A stretch of 64,000 bases of DNA from Rhodoferax sp. Its GTDB lineage: Bacteria; Pseudomonadota; Gammaproteobacteria; Burkholderiales; Burkholderiaceae_C. Shown here piece by piece: positions 1-8,760 of the stretch; positions within the stretch are counted from its first letter, which is position 1, and each line of letters begins with the position of its first letter. The position numbers were made by a program, and so were the translations under genes. The notes under the pieces were generated by a model that did no database searches, was not told the origin of the DNA, and saw only the letters and a list, made by a program, of their open reading frames with translations. The stretch lies in contig NZ_JAURYQ010000031.1 of assembly GCF_030653815.1 (NCBI RefSeq), positions 1 to 64,000 of the forward strand, in the 5' to 3' direction.

Positions 1-78
1 GCTCTGACCTCCCTCGACCAGTCGCACTGCCTCTTGCTTGAATTCGAGCGTGTATCGCGCTCTTGCCGTTTTCGTCAT
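1..78 (-). CDS. IS3-family transposase OrfA, N-terminal 26 residues (cut by window edge)
   Basis: The minus strand from 78 reads MTKTARARYTLEF followed by KQEAVRLVEGG, the opening of the helix-turn-helix domain of IS3/IS911 OrfA proteins, which bind the ends of the element. A good ribosome site (AGGAG, seven bases before the ATG) supports this start. The frame is open to base 1 and the protein continues outside the window. OrfB, with the DDE catalytic domain, would lie further left. Confidence 0.75.
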   Translation of the reverse strand, partial: MTKTARARYTLEFKQEAVRLVEGGQS

Positions 79-110
79 TTCCGTTCTCCTTGCCTGAATT
101 TAAACACTCA
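1..110 (-). mobile_element. End of an IS3-family insertion sequence (rest lies outside the window)
   Basis: The first 78 bases encode the N-terminus of an IS3-type OrfA on the minus strand. The sequence between the OrfA start and about position 110 ends in ...cactca, so the element read outwards begins TGAGTG, a plausible TG...CA terminal end. Right after position 110 the reading frame of a PepSY protein begins without any start of its own. The exact terminus and the target duplication cannot be fixed because the other end is not visible. Confidence 0.6.
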
Positions 111-332
111 GCAAGGGATACGTTTTTCGAGGGCAAGGTCATGGAACGCGAGCACCCGGGCCAGGTGCTTGATGTGGAACTGGAGCATGAAAAGCAGGAC
201 GGCGTGGCACGCTGGGTCTACGAGGTCAAGCTCTTGCGCAAGGGCGGCGCCCTGGTCAAACTGGAAGTCGACGCGCGCACGGGCGAGGTGATCAAGCGCA
301 AGGTGAAGGACCAAGGGTATGGGCAAAAATAA
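111..332 (+). pseudogene. PepSY-domain protein, 5' end removed by the IS element
   Basis: The frame from 111 to the stop at 330-332 encodes a typical PepSY C-terminal half: a VMEREHPGQVLDVELE stretch, then a WVYEVKLL strand and the LEVDARTGEVI signature. PepSY domains are small periplasmic modules, and such genes often precede PmrA/QseB-type two-component operons, as here. The expected signal peptide and first part of the domain are missing, and upstream bases belong to the insertion sequence. An ATG inside the IS end (63) could give a fused 89-residue product without an obvious export signal, so I regard the gene as broken. Confidence 0.6.
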
Positions 333-386
333 CTTCCCGGTTATTCGCGAGAAGTCGGGGTCCTTGCCAACCAACAGAAATCAAGC

Positions 387-1049
387 ATGCGCCTGCTGAT
401 AGTCGAAGACGAACCCACCTTGCTGGCGCAGCTGGCCGAGGGCACGCGCGCTGCGGGTTACGCGGTAGACCTGGCCGATAACGGCCTGGACGCCCACTTC
501 CTGGGCGACACCGAGCCCTACGACGCGGTGCTGCTCGACCTCGGGCTGCCCAAAATGGACGGTATTTCGGTGCTGCGCCAATGGCGCGCGGCGGGTCGCA
601 ACATGCCGGTGCTGATTCTGACGGCGCGCGACGGCTGGCATGAAAAAGTGGCCGGCATCGACGCCGGTGCCGACGACTACCTCAGCAAACCCTTTCACAT
701 GGAGGAGCTGCTGGCGCGGCTGCGCGCATTGATCCGCCGCGCTGGTGGCCATGCCAGCGCCGAGCTGGTGTGCGGCCCCTTGAGCCTGGACACCCGCCAC
801 AGCCGCGCCGTGGTGGCGGGCCAGGCGCTGAGCCTGACCAGCCACGAGTACCGCGTGCTGGCCTACCTGATGCACCACCGCCACCAGGTGGTGTCGCGCA
901 GCGTGCTGGTCGAGCACATTTACGCGCAGGACTTCGACCGTGACTCCAATACCGTGGAAGTCTTCATTGCCCGGCTGCGCAAGAAGCTGCCCGCCGGCAT
1001 GATTGAAACCGTGCGCGGCCTGGGTTACCGCCTGGTCGAACCGGCATGA
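387..1049 (+). CDS. OmpR-family response regulator (PmrA/QseB-like)
   Basis: This 220-residue protein has a receiver domain (about 1-115) with acidic pair E7/D8, phospho-acceptor D51 in LLDLGLP, T79 and K101, followed by a winged-helix DNA-binding domain (about 125-218) ending in the usual VRGLGYRL motif. It would be phosphorylated by the kinase encoded just downstream, whose ATG overlaps its stop codon (ATGA), so the two are translationally coupled. The PepSY remnant upstream probably belonged to the same operon. The target genes cannot be read from the sequence, and the ribosome site is weak. Confidence 0.9.
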   Translation: MRLLIVEDEPTLLAQLAEGTRAAGYAVDLADNGLDAHFLGDTEPYDAVLLDLGLPKMDGISVLRQWRAAGRNMPVLILTARDGWHEKVAGIDAGADDYLSKPFHMEELLARLRALIRRAGGHASAELVCGPLSLDTRHSRAVVAGQALSLTSHEYRVLAYLMHHRHQVVSRSVLVEHIYAQDFDRDSNTVEVFIARLRKKLPAGMIETVRGLGYRLVEPA

Positions 1050-2458
1050 AGCTGTTGCGGCTGCGCCGCTCACTACGGGTACGCCTGCTGCTGGGCACCT
1101 TGTTCTGGATTGCAGCCTCGATTCTGGTGGCCGGCTGGGGCCTGGGCAGCCTGTTCAGGCAACACGTCAGCGACCAGTTTCATGCCGAACTCACCAGCCA
1201 GCTCGACCAGCTAAGCGCCCAGTTCACGCTGGATGCGCAGGGCCGCCCGCAACTCACGCTGGCGCTCGGTGATCCGCGTCTGAGCCGGCCCTATTCGGGC
1301 TACTACTGGCAGATTGATCAAATGGCCGACAGCGCCACCGCGCGACCAGCGGCCGTGGGTCAGCTGCGTTCGCGCTCACTCTGGGACCATGTGCTGGCGC
1401 TACCCGCAGACATCCTGAACGACGGCGCCACACACCAACACCGCGCGATGGGGCCACAGGGCCAGCGGCTGAGGCTGGTTGAGCGCAGTGTGCGCCTCGA
1501 AGACAGCCCCGATGGCCAGGCCCGCAGTTTTCGCCTGATCACCGCCGCCAACGAGCAGCTGATGCTGGCACCGGTAGCCCGTTTCAACGGCCTGCTGTGG
1601 TTGGCGTTGGGCGTGCTGGGAGCTGGCCTGATGCTGGCCGCCGTGGTCCAGGTGCGGGTCGGTCTGGCGCCCTTGCGCGCACTGCAAAGCGCCCTGGCCA
1701 AGGTGCGCCAAGCCGAGACGCAGCAACTTGAAGGCGAATTTCCGACCGAAATCACGCCGCTGATCAGCGACTTCAACAAGGTGCTGGCGCACAACGCCGA
1801 CGTGGTGGCGCGCGCGCGCACCCACGCTGGTAACCTGGCGCATGCGCTCAAGACGCCTTTGAGCGTGCTGGCCAACGCGGCGGACGCCGCGCGTGAGCAA
1901 AGTCCCGCCAGCGCCCAACTGGCGCAGTTGGTCAGCGATCAGGTGGCCATTGCGCGCCAGCAGGTCAACTACCACCTGAGCCGCGCCCAAGTGGCGGCCA
2001 GCACGCGTCTGCCAGGTGCCAAAACAGCCGTGTCACCGTTGGTGGACGGGCTGGTGCGCGCCATGCGTCAGATCCATGCCGAGCGTCAGCTGACGCTGAA
2101 CACCGGGCCGTTTGCGCCCGCGCTGGGGTTTCGCGGTGAAGCACAAGATTTACAGGAAATGCTGGGTAATTTGATCGACAACGCCTGCAAGTGGGCGACG
2201 CACCGGGTCGACATCCAGGCCCGGCGCAACGCCGACACCCTGGTTATCACGGTGGATGACGACGGCCCCGGACTGGCCGCTGGTCAGCGGGATCGTGTCC
2301 TGCAGCGCGGCGTGCGCGCCGACGAACAGGTGCCAGGCTCGGGCCTGGGCCTGGCCATCGTGGACGACCTGTCCCGCCTGTATGGTGGCCAGGTGACGCT
2401 GGCCGATTCGCCGCTGGGGGGATTGCGGGCGGTGCTGGAACTGCCCGCACTGGTTTAA
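1046..2458 (+). CDS. Membrane sensor histidine kinase, partner of the preceding regulator
   Basis: The 470-residue protein has a transmembrane helix near residues 9-31, a periplasmic sensor region of about 150 residues, a second helix near 182-202 and a HAMP-like linker. The phospho-acceptor H box is NLAHALKTPLSVL (His near 266). An ATPase domain follows with the N box LGNLIDNACKWA, G1 box DDDGPGL and G2 box GSGLGLAIV. This is the QseC/PmrB/PhoQ-like architecture. It overlaps the response-regulator gene by four bases. The signal sensed is unknown; the nearby PepSY remnant may have been part of the periplasmic sensing machinery. Confidence 0.9.
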   Translation: MKLLRLRRSLRVRLLLGTLFWIAASILVAGWGLGSLFRQHVSDQFHAELTSQLDQLSAQFTLDAQGRPQLTLALGDPRLSRPYSGYYWQIDQMADSATARPAAVGQLRSRSLWDHVLALPADILNDGATHQHRAMGPQGQRLRLVERSVRLEDSPDGQARSFRLITAANEQLMLAPVARFNGLLWLALGVLGAGLMLAAVVQVRVGLAPLRALQSALAKVRQAETQQLEGEFPTEITPLISDFNKVLAHNADVVARARTHAGNLAHALKTPLSVLANAADAAREQSPASAQLAQLVSDQVAIARQQVNYHLSRAQVAASTRLPGAKTAVSPLVDGLVRAMRQIHAERQLTLNTGPFAPALGFRGEAQDLQEMLGNLIDNACKWATHRVDIQARRNADTLVITVDDDGPGLAAGQRDRVLQRGVRADEQVPGSGLGLAIVDDLSRLYGGQVTLADSPLGGLRAVLELPALV

Positions 2459-2466
2459 TTCCTTGC

Positions 2467-2504
2467 GGGTCAGACCACTTTGCGAAACAAACGTGCTCTG
2501 ACCC
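2467..2504. repeat. REP-like inverted repeat between convergent genes
   Basis: Arms GGGTCAGA (2467-2474) and TCTGACCC (2497-2504) pair perfectly around a 22-base loop, between the stop of the sensor kinase and the stop of the permease gene. There is no T-run, so it is not a classical terminator. The form resembles extragenic palindromes seen many times in genomes of this group, which is recollection and not something checked here. Confidence 0.45.
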
Positions 2505-2511
2505 CAACCGA

Positions 2512-3801
2512 TCAAGACGCGCGGCGGTTCAGCAGCGCATACAACACGATGGCGCCAAAGGTGGCGGTACCGATGCCGCCCAGCGCGAAGTCACCAAACT
2601 TGAGGGTGAAGTCACCGGTGCCCAGAATCAGGGTGATGGCGGCCACGATCAGGTTCTTGTTGTCGGAAAAGTCCACCTTGTTCTCGACCCAGATGCGCGC
2701 GCCAGCCACCGCAATCAGGCCGAACACCACAATGCTGACGCCGCCCATCACCGGCAACGGAATGGTCTGAATGACCGCGCCGAACTTGGGGCTGAAGCCC
2801 AGCACAATCGCCAGCAGCGCCGCCACCAGGAACATGGCGGTCGAATAGATTTTGGTGGCCGCCATGACGCCGATGTTCTCGGCATAAGTGGTGACCCCGG
2901 TACCGCCGGCACTGCCACTGACCATGGTGGCGACGCCGTCACCGATGAAGGCACGGCCCATGTAGACGTCCAGGTTCTTGCCGGTCATGGCGGTCACGGC
3001 CTTGATGTGGCCCAGGTTTTCGGCCACCAGGATGATGGCCACCGGCGCAATCATCAACATCGCCTTGGAGTCGAACACCGGCGCAGTAAAGCCGGGCATG
3101 CCGAACCAGGCCGCGTTGAACAGGGCGCTCAGGTCCATCGGCTTGCCCAGGCCCAGACCGTTGGTCAGCAGGGCGTAGAGCACACTGGCCACCAGCAGGC
3201 CGACCAGAATCAGCAGGCGCTGCACCATGCCACGGGTGAACACAGCCACCAGCGCCACGCAGATGAAGGTGGCGGCCTGCATCCAGCTGTCAAAGTTGTT
3301 GGCCGCCATGTTCTTGATCGGCACACCCGCCAGGTTCAGGCCGATCACGGCCACCACCGAGCCGGTCACTACTGGCGGCATCAATTTCTCGATCCAGCCG
3401 GTGCCCGACACCTGCACCAGCACGCCAATGGCGGTGTAGAGCGCCCCGCAGGCGATGATGCCGCCCAGCGCCACCCCCATGTTGGCGTTCAGGCCCTGGC
3501 CGGCGTAACCGGTGGCCGCAATCACCACACCAATGAAGGCAAAGCTCGAACCCAGGTAGCTGGGCACCTTGCCGCCGGTGATGACAAAGAAGATCAGCGT
3601 GCCGATGCCGCTCATCAAAATAGCCAGATTGGGATCAAAGCCCATCAGGATGGGTGCCAGCACGGTGGCACCAAACATGGCAATCACGTGCTGCATGCCC
3701 ATCACGGTCGTTTGCGCCCAGGGCAGGCGCTCGTCGGGGGCGATCACGCCGCCTTTCAGCAGGATGTCAGGGCTTTTTTCGGTCCAGTCAAATAAGCGCA
3801 T
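2512..3801 (-). CDS. rutG: NCS2-family pyrimidine (uracil) permease, RutG-like
   Basis: This 429-residue polytopic inner-membrane protein belongs to the nucleobase:cation symporter-2 family. It reads like E. coli RutG over its whole length: VAPDERLPWAQ-type opening, an AMFGATVLAPILMGFDPN stretch, the SYLGSSFAFIGVV segment and the NCS2 signature around ILVAENLGHIKAV. It should import uracil or related pyrimidines with protons. A ribosome site (AAGGA) precedes the ATG. No rut catabolic genes flank it, so it probably acts in salvage. Substrate preference between uracil and xanthine cannot be proven from sequence, though the RutG/UraA branch favours uracil. Confidence 0.85.
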   Translation of the reverse strand: MRLFDWTEKSPDILLKGGVIAPDERLPWAQTTVMGMQHVIAMFGATVLAPILMGFDPNLAILMSGIGTLIFFVITGGKVPSYLGSSFAFIGVVIAATGYAGQGLNANMGVALGGIIACGALYTAIGVLVQVSGTGWIEKLMPPVVTGSVVAVIGLNLAGVPIKNMAANNFDSWMQAATFICVALVAVFTRGMVQRLLILVGLLVASVLYALLTNGLGLGKPMDLSALFNAAWFGMPGFTAPVFDSKAMLMIAPVAIILVAENLGHIKAVTAMTGKNLDVYMGRAFIGDGVATMVSGSAGGTGVTTYAENIGVMAATKIYSTAMFLVAALLAIVLGFSPKFGAVIQTIPLPVMGGVSIVVFGLIAVAGARIWVENKVDFSDNKNLIVAAITLILGTGDFTLKFGDFALGGIGTATFGAIVLYALLNRRAS

Positions 3802-3939
3802 GGGGTTCCTTGGTTGTTGCGATCTGGTTGTGCGTCAGGGGCCAATTTGAATGGCCACACGGTCAGTGGTGAATTGTGTCACGCCGGGTGTATAACCTAG
3901 GCCCCTTCAAAATCATCGCAACAACAAGGAATTTCAGAC

Positions 3940-4650
3940 ATGGGCGCGCAGTGGAAAGCAAAAGGCAAGGAATTGGCGGCGAACACCCGGGGCCGGGTAT
4001 TTGGCAAACTGTCCAAGGACATCATCCTGGCCGCCCGCAGCGGCGCCGACCCCGCTGCCAACTCGCGCCTGCGCTTGCTGGTGGAGCAGGCGCGCAAGGC
4101 GTCCATGCCCAAGGACACACTGGAGCGCGCCATCAAGAAGGGGGCCGGGCTCACCGGCGAGGTGATCAACTATGAGCGGGTGATTTACGAGGGCTTTGCG
4201 CCGCATCAGGTGGCCGTCATGGTTGAATGCCTGACCGACAACCTCAACCGCACCGCACCCGAGATGCGCGTGCTGTTTCGCAAGGGGCAGTTGGGCACCT
4301 CAGGTTCGGTCGCCTGGGACTTCGACCATGTGGGCATGATCGAGGCCGAACCTCTCAGCAAAGACGCCGACGCCGAACTGGCCGCCATCGAGGCCGGCGC
4401 GCAAAACGTCGAGCCCGGCGACGAGGAAGGCACCACCTTGTTCCTGACCGACCCGACCGACCTGGACCTGGTAAGCCGGGCCTTGGCAGCGCAAGGCTTC
4501 AACGTGTTGTCGGCCAAGTTGGGCTACAAACCCAAGAACCCGGTGGACCCCAGCAGTTTGAGCCCGGCACAGCTGGAAGAAGTGGAAGCCTTCCTGGCCG
4601 CCATTGATGCCAATGACGACGTGCAGAACGTCTACGTCAGCCTTACTTGA
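3940..4650 (+). CDS. YebC/PmpR/TACO1-family protein, YeeN-like branch
   Basis: The 236-residue protein has the three-domain YebC fold. It carries the motif [13 protein letters not shown] near the N-terminus, the [17 protein letters not shown] helix and the [10 protein letters not shown] signature where YebC proteins have GxxGSVxxxF. The N-terminus ([11 protein letters not shown]) departs from the classical MAGHSKWANIK start and is closer to the E. coli YeeN paralogue. Family members act as DNA-binding regulators or as ribosome-associated factors that relieve stalling; which applies here is not decided by sequence. An AAGGA site precedes the start. The 3' end overlaps the convergent iron-binding gene by eight bases. 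Confidence 0.85.
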   Translation: MGAQWKAKGKELAANTRGRVFGKLSKDIILAARSGADPAANSRLRLLVEQARKASMPKDTLERAIKKGAGLTGEVINYERVIYEGFAPHQVAVMVECLTDNLNRTAPEMRVLFRKGQLGTSGSVAWDFDHVGMIEAEPLSKDADAELAAIEAGAQNVEPGDEEGTTLFLTDPTDLDLVSRALAAQGFNVLSAKLGYKPKNPVDPSSLSPAQLEEVEAFLAAIDANDDVQNVYVSLT

Positions 4651-5689
4651 ACCCCACCCGGTCCAGCATTTGCTGAACCTTGATCTGGTTCATGCCGACC
4701 GCGCTGATCGACACGACTTCGCGTTTGAAGTTGCCGCCCGACATGGCTTGCAGCGCCGGGTTGTCAAACTGCACGCCCTTGGCTACCGGCCATTCGTTGT
4801 TGCCGTCGGCAAAGTGCTTTTGGGCTGAGGGGCTCACCAGGTATTCCAGAAACTTGACGGCGTTGTCCTGATGCTTGGCATGCCGCGCCACCGCCCCGCC
4901 GGCGATGTTGACGTGGGTGCCCCAGCTGGCCTGGTTCGGGAACATCACCTTGACCTTGCCGGCCACCGCCTGGTCTTCGGGCTTGGTGGACCGCATCAGA
5001 CGCGCCAGGTAATACGAATTGGTGACCGCCACGGCGCACTCGCCTGAAGCGACGCCTTTGATCTGGTCGGTGTCGCCACCCTTGGGCGAGCGCGCCATGT
5101 TGCCCACCAGGCCTTTGAGCCAGACTTCGGTTTTGGCCGGACCCAGGTGCTCGGTCATGGCGCCAAACAGGCTCAGGTTGTAGGGATGCGAGCCCGAACG
5201 GATGCACAACTTGCCCTGGAGCTTGGGGTCGGCCAGCTTCTCGAACGTATCGACGTCCGCGGCGTTGACCTTGGCCGGGTCATAGACCACCACGCGGGCC
5301 CGGGTCGACAGGCCAAACCAGGGCGTGCCGCCGTTATCGGCCGGTTTGGCGCGCAAATTGGCGGGAATGACGCCTTCCAGCACCTTGGACTTGATGGGCA
5401 GGAACAAGCCGTCCACCTCGGCACGCCACAGGCGCGACGCGTCCACCAGCAGGATCACGTCCGCCGGCGAGGCGCTGCCCTCGGCCTTGAGGCGCGCCAG
5501 AATCCCGGCGTCGTCGGCATCGACGCGGTTGATCTTGATGCCGGTGGCCTGGGTGAACCCGCTGTACAGCGCCTCGTCGGTGGGGTAGTGGCGGGCTGAA
5601 TACAAATTCAAAACAGGCTCGGCGGCCTGAGCCAGGCCCATGCTCAAACCCAGAAGTGCAAGGGAAAATTTAGCGAAAGAACGAACCAT
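4643..5689 (-). CDS. Periplasmic ferric-iron ABC transporter binding protein (FbpA/FutA type)
   Basis: The 348-residue protein starts with a signal peptide ending near AQAAEPVLN and continues with the class-II binding-protein fold of the FbpA/FutA family: [17 protein letters not shown] at the start, and the NSYYLARL tyrosine pair used for Fe(III) binding in this family. It should bind ferric iron in the periplasm for delivery to an inner-membrane ABC permease. No permease or ATPase gene is adjacent, so the receptor is an orphan here. A Fur box lies directly upstream, and fur itself is the next gene upstream. The start has GGAG seven bases before the ATG. Confidence 0.88.
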   Translation of the reverse strand: MVRSFAKFSLALLGLSMGLAQAAEPVLNLYSARHYPTDEALYSGFTQATGIKINRVDADDAGILARLKAEGSASPADVILLVDASRLWRAEVDGLFLPIKSKVLEGVIPANLRAKPADNGGTPWFGLSTRARVVVYDPAKVNAADVDTFEKLADPKLQGKLCIRSGSHPYNLSLFGAMTEHLGPAKTEVWLKGLVGNMARSPKGGDTDQIKGVASGECAVAVTNSYYLARLMRSTKPEDQAVAGKVKVMFPNQASWGTHVNIAGGAVARHAKHQDNAVKFLEYLVSPSAQKHFADGNNEWPVAKGVQFDNPALQAMSGGNFKREVVSISAVGMNQIKVQQMLDRVGFK

Positions 5690-5731
5690 GAAAAAACTCC
5701 GCGAGTGAATGAATGGCTGAATTCTATCTCA

Positions 5732-5756
5732 AATGCGAATCATTCTCATTATTATT
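5732..5756 (-). promoter_or_regulatory. Fur box upstream of the iron-binding protein gene
   Basis: Read on the minus strand this segment is AATAATGAGAATGATTCGC plus flanks, a run of three GATAAT-like hexamers. It matches about 13 of 19 positions of the classic Fur consensus (my hand alignment). It sits about 45-65 bases before the start of the ferric-binding gene and just past the stop of fur, so it most likely controls the transporter gene, repressing it when iron is plentiful. Confidence 0.75.
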
Positions 5757-5760
5757 TGAT

Positions 5761-6195
5761 TCAGTTCTTGTTTTTATGCGGGCACGCGGTTTTGATGCAG
5801 CGCGCATACAGACTCAGTGAATGGTCTTCAATTTCGTAACCCTGCGCCTTGGCAATTTTTTTCTGTCGGGCTTCGATCTCGGCGTCAAAAAACTCCTCGA
5901 CCCGGCCGCAGTCCATACAAACGATATGGTCGTGGTGCTTGCCTTCGTTGAGCTCGAACACCGCCTTGCCGTTCTCAAAGTTGCTACGGCTCAAAATGCC
6001 CGCCTGCTCAAACTGCGTCAGCACGCGGTAAACCGTGGCCAGGCCGATGTTGACCTTATCGGACAGCAGGATTTTGTAGATGTCTTCGGCGCTCATGTGG
6101 CGCTGTGACGCGGTTTGAAACAATTCCAGGATGGTCTGGCGCGGCCCGGTAACCTTGAGGCCGGTGTCTTTGAGCGTGTGCGTTTTTTCGTTCAT
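5761..6195 (-). CDS. fur: Ferric uptake regulator Fur
   Basis: The 144-residue protein has the Fur winged-helix domain (about 10-85, with LATVYRVLTQFEQAGIL recognition segment) and the metal-binding dimerisation domain. Visible ligands include H33, E81, the HHDH cluster at 87-90, CMDC (C93, C96) and a second CIKTAC pair (C133, C138). I chose the ATG at 6195 because MNEKTHTLKDTGLKVTGPR is the family's usual beginning; an upstream ATG at 6297 would add 34 unrelated residues. Fur represses iron-uptake genes with Fe(II) as corepressor. The adjacent iron-binding gene has a Fur box. Confidence 0.95.
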   Translation of the reverse strand: MNEKTHTLKDTGLKVTGPRQTILELFQTASQRHMSAEDIYKILLSDKVNIGLATVYRVLTQFEQAGILSRSNFENGKAVFELNEGKHHDHIVCMDCGRVEEFFDAEIEARQKKIAKAQGYEIEDHSLSLYARCIKTACPHKNKN

Positions 6196-6312
6196 GGTGA
6201 GACCTAGCCTCAAGTTTAGGGAAATGCGGTGCTGCGTGCGGGTTAACGCAGCGCAACTTATACCAAAGTCTGGTGGTTTTAGCACGCCAGCAGGCAATGG
6301 TATGGTTCAGCC

Positions 6313-7020
6313 ATGAAAACACAAATTGATCATCTGGTCGTCATGGCCCAAACCCTGGCGCAGGGCGTGCAATGGTGCGAAGCCACTCTGGGCATTACCC
6401 CCGCGCCCGGCGGTGAACACGCACAATTCGGCACCCACAACAGCCTGTTCAAAATAGCCACCCCCGGCTATCCGCTGGCCTATCTTGAAATCATTGCGAT
6501 CAACCCGGCGGCCAAAAAGCCTGCCAACACGGATGCCAGGCGCTGGTTCGACATGGACGACGCGGCGCTACAAGCCGCCGTGGCGCTTGAGCCGCGTTTG
6601 ATCCATTTTGTCGCCAACACCGATGACATCCAGGCCGCCCGGACGGCCTTAAGAATGCAAGGCATCGAGCGAGGCCCAGCGTCACACGCCAGCCGCCATT
6701 CACGTCGCGGCCTGCTGCAATGGCAAATCACCGTGCGCGAAGACGGCCAACGCCTGTTCGACGGCACACTGCCGAGCCTGATCCAGTGGGGCAAGGCCGG
6801 TGAGGCCGAGCCGCTGCGCCTGCACCCGCGCAACAGCCTGCCGCGCTCGGGTGTGTCGCTGCAAAGCCTGGCCATCACCCACCCCAGCGCCGACAAGCTG
6901 CAAGCCGCGTATGAGGCCCTCGGACTCACCGGCGTGACGCTGGAAACCGGCCCGGCCAACCTGGTCGCGACGCTGAAAACACCCAAGGGCACGGTGGTAC
7001 TGCAGAGCCACGGCGTTTAG
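6313..7020 (+). CDS. VOC/glyoxalase-like domain protein
   Basis: This 235-residue protein opens with MKTQIDHLVVMAQTLAQGVQW, the first betaalphabetabetabeta unit of the Glyoxalase_3-like VOC group, followed by FGTHNSLFKI and YLEIIAINP strands. A second, weaker module starts near residue 175 (SLQSLAITHPSADKLQ). VOC proteins are metal-dependent isomerases, dioxygenases or binding proteins; the reaction is not predictable here. It is divergent from fur, with 117 bases between the two starts that must hold both promoters. Confidence 0.8.
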   Translation: MKTQIDHLVVMAQTLAQGVQWCEATLGITPAPGGEHAQFGTHNSLFKIATPGYPLAYLEIIAINPAAKKPANTDARRWFDMDDAALQAAVALEPRLIHFVANTDDIQAARTALRMQGIERGPASHASRHSRRGLLQWQITVREDGQRLFDGTLPSLIQWGKAGEAEPLRLHPRNSLPRSGVSLQSLAITHPSADKLQAAYEALGLTGVTLETGPANLVATLKTPKGTVVLQSHGV

Positions 7021-7076
7021 TGGCTTGATGGCCTGACAAAAGCGGTCCGGTACACCACCCCGGATAATCAAGCATC

Positions 7077-7850
7077 TTGAAAAATCTTCCCCGCCTGATG
7101 CGCATCCTTGCTACCGTCTGCCTGGCCCTCGCCGCCCAAACCGGCTTTGCGCAGGGCAGTTCCCAAGCCGCTGAGGTTCCAAGCCGGAGCTGGGCCACTG
7201 CGCCCAGACACTCCGCCGGCATCGCGCCAGACCCGGCGCAACTGGCCCAGCTTGCCATCGCTCAGGTCTATATGGCGCCCACCTACGGTTGGCGCGGTTT
7301 CTTTGCAGTCCATCCCTGGATCATTTACAAGCGCCAGGGCGAAATCACTTTTACCCGTTACGACGTGGTGGGCTGGCGTGCACCCCAGGTGGTGCAACGC
7401 AATTACGCCCTGCCTGACGGCCTCTGGTACGGTGCGACGCCCGAGCTGTTGGTGGATCACCGGGGCGAGGGCGTCGACGCCATGATTGATGCCATTGAAG
7501 CCGCCGTGGCCAGCTACCCCTTTGCCGACCAATATCGCAGCTACCCCGGCCCCAACAGCAACACCTTTCTGGCGCATATCGGGCGCCAGGTGCCAGCTCT
7601 CCAGCTTGACTTGCCGGCCAATGCCATCGGCAAGGACTACCGGCCGCTGACGAGCCCGGTCGGTGTCTCACCGTCCGGTTCTGGCGTACAAATTTCCCTG
7701 CTGGGCCTGCTCGGCGCCAGCGTGGGGCTGCAGGAGGGGTTGGAAGTCAATGTGCTGGGGCTGAATTTTGGCCTTGACTTCAACACCCCGGCGCTGCGCC
7801 TGCCTTTCTGGGGACGCTGGGGCTTCAAGGATGTGGCCAGCCCCGGCTAA
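7077..7850 (+). CDS. Secreted DUF3750-domain protein
   Basis: The 257-residue protein has a signal peptide (basic KNLPRLMR, hydrophobic ILATVCLALAAQ, cleavage near GFAQG) and then a conserved domain with YGWRGFFAVHPWIIYK, YDVVGWR and YPGPNSNTFLAHIGR, which I recognise as DUF3750. The NTFLAH stretch is the most conserved-looking part and may form an active or binding site, but no function is known to me. The start at 7077 is TTG; the ATG at 7098 is the alternative and would leave a shorter signal peptide. The ppk2 gene follows after nine bases. Confidence 0.75.
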   Translation: MKNLPRLMRILATVCLALAAQTGFAQGSSQAAEVPSRSWATAPRHSAGIAPDPAQLAQLAIAQVYMAPTYGWRGFFAVHPWIIYKRQGEITFTRYDVVGWRAPQVVQRNYALPDGLWYGATPELLVDHRGEGVDAMIDAIEAAVASYPFADQYRSYPGPNSNTFLAHIGRQVPALQLDLPANAIGKDYRPLTSPVGVSPSGSGVQISLLGLLGASVGLQEGLEVNVLGLNFGLDFNTPALRLPFWGRWGFKDVASPG

Positions 7851-7859
7851 GATGAGGCC

Positions 7860-8660
7860 ATGAAAAAATCCAAACACGGCAAGCCCGCCACCTTGGGCAA
7901 GAGCGATTATTTCGACAAGCTCGAACCGCTGCAGCTTGAGCTCAATGACCTGGCGCGCTGGCTGGTGCACACCGGCAAGCGCCTGCTGGTGGTGATCGAG
8001 GGGCGCGACACGGCGGGCAAGGGCGGTGTGATTTCGGCCATTGCCGACACGCTGAACCCGCGCCAATGCCGCACCGTGGCGCTGGCCAAGCCCGGCGAGC
8101 GCGAGCAAAGCCAATGGTACTTTCAGCGCTACGTACCCTACCTGCCTGCGGCCGGCGAGATCGCGCTGTTTGACCGCAGTTGGTACAACCGTGCCGGCGT
8201 GGAACGGGTCATGGGGTTTTGCACGGAACAGCAGACCAAGGACTTCCTGAAACAAGCGCCGGTGTTTGAGAAAATGCTGGTGGACGACGGCATTCTGCTG
8301 TTCAAGTACTGGCTGACGGTGGACCAGGCGCAGCAGGAGCAACGTTTTGCCGAGCGCCTGGCCGACCCGCTCAAGCGCTGGAAACTCAGTCCGATTGATC
8401 TGAAAGCGCGGGAAAAATACGCTGAATACGGACAGGCGCGTGACGTGATGCTAAAGGCCACCCACTCAAAGGCTGCGCCCTGGACGCTGGTGGATTTCAA
8501 TGACCAGCGCGTCGGCCGCCTCACGCTCATTCGCCACCTGCTCGACCAGATCCCTGACCGCAAGGTCACCGAGACCCTGGTTGATTTTCCGCCGCTGGGC
8601 CACGCGCCCTTGCACGAGAAGTTTGGCACTGCGCTGAAACCGCTCAAGACCAAAGCATGA
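7860..8660 (+). CDS. ppk2: Polyphosphate kinase 2 (PPK2)
   Basis: This 266-residue cytosolic enzyme belongs to the PPK2 P-loop family. It has Walker A EGRDTAGKGG, the Walker B/lid region LFDRSWYNRAG and the FLKQAPVFEKML helix, and its length is that of a one-domain PPK2. Such enzymes transfer phosphate between inorganic polyphosphate and nucleotides, usually making ADP/ATP or GTP from AMP/ADP or GDP. The class (I, II or III) and the preferred nucleotide cannot be assigned by eye. The gene follows the DUF3750 gene closely and may share its transcript. Confidence 0.9.
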   Translation: MKKSKHGKPATLGKSDYFDKLEPLQLELNDLARWLVHTGKRLLVVIEGRDTAGKGGVISAIADTLNPRQCRTVALAKPGEREQSQWYFQRYVPYLPAAGEIALFDRSWYNRAGVERVMGFCTEQQTKDFLKQAPVFEKMLVDDGILLFKYWLTVDQAQQEQRFAERLADPLKRWKLSPIDLKAREKYAEYGQARDVMLKATHSKAAPWTLVDFNDQRVGRLTLIRHLLDQIPDRKVTETLVDFPPLGHAPLHEKFGTALKPLKTKA

Positions 8661-8760
8661 CCCGGGGCCAGGGACAATAGCAGGAACGTTCACTTGATCG
8701 GCTCTTCAAGACCCGCTGCTGTCCACCAATGAGCCGAAATGCGTCCTCCAATCCGGCCGT

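Noticed and set aside
6196..6297. A longer Fur protein starting at 6297
   Set aside because: The extra 34 residues have no Fur likeness; the usual N-terminus begins at the ATG at 6195.
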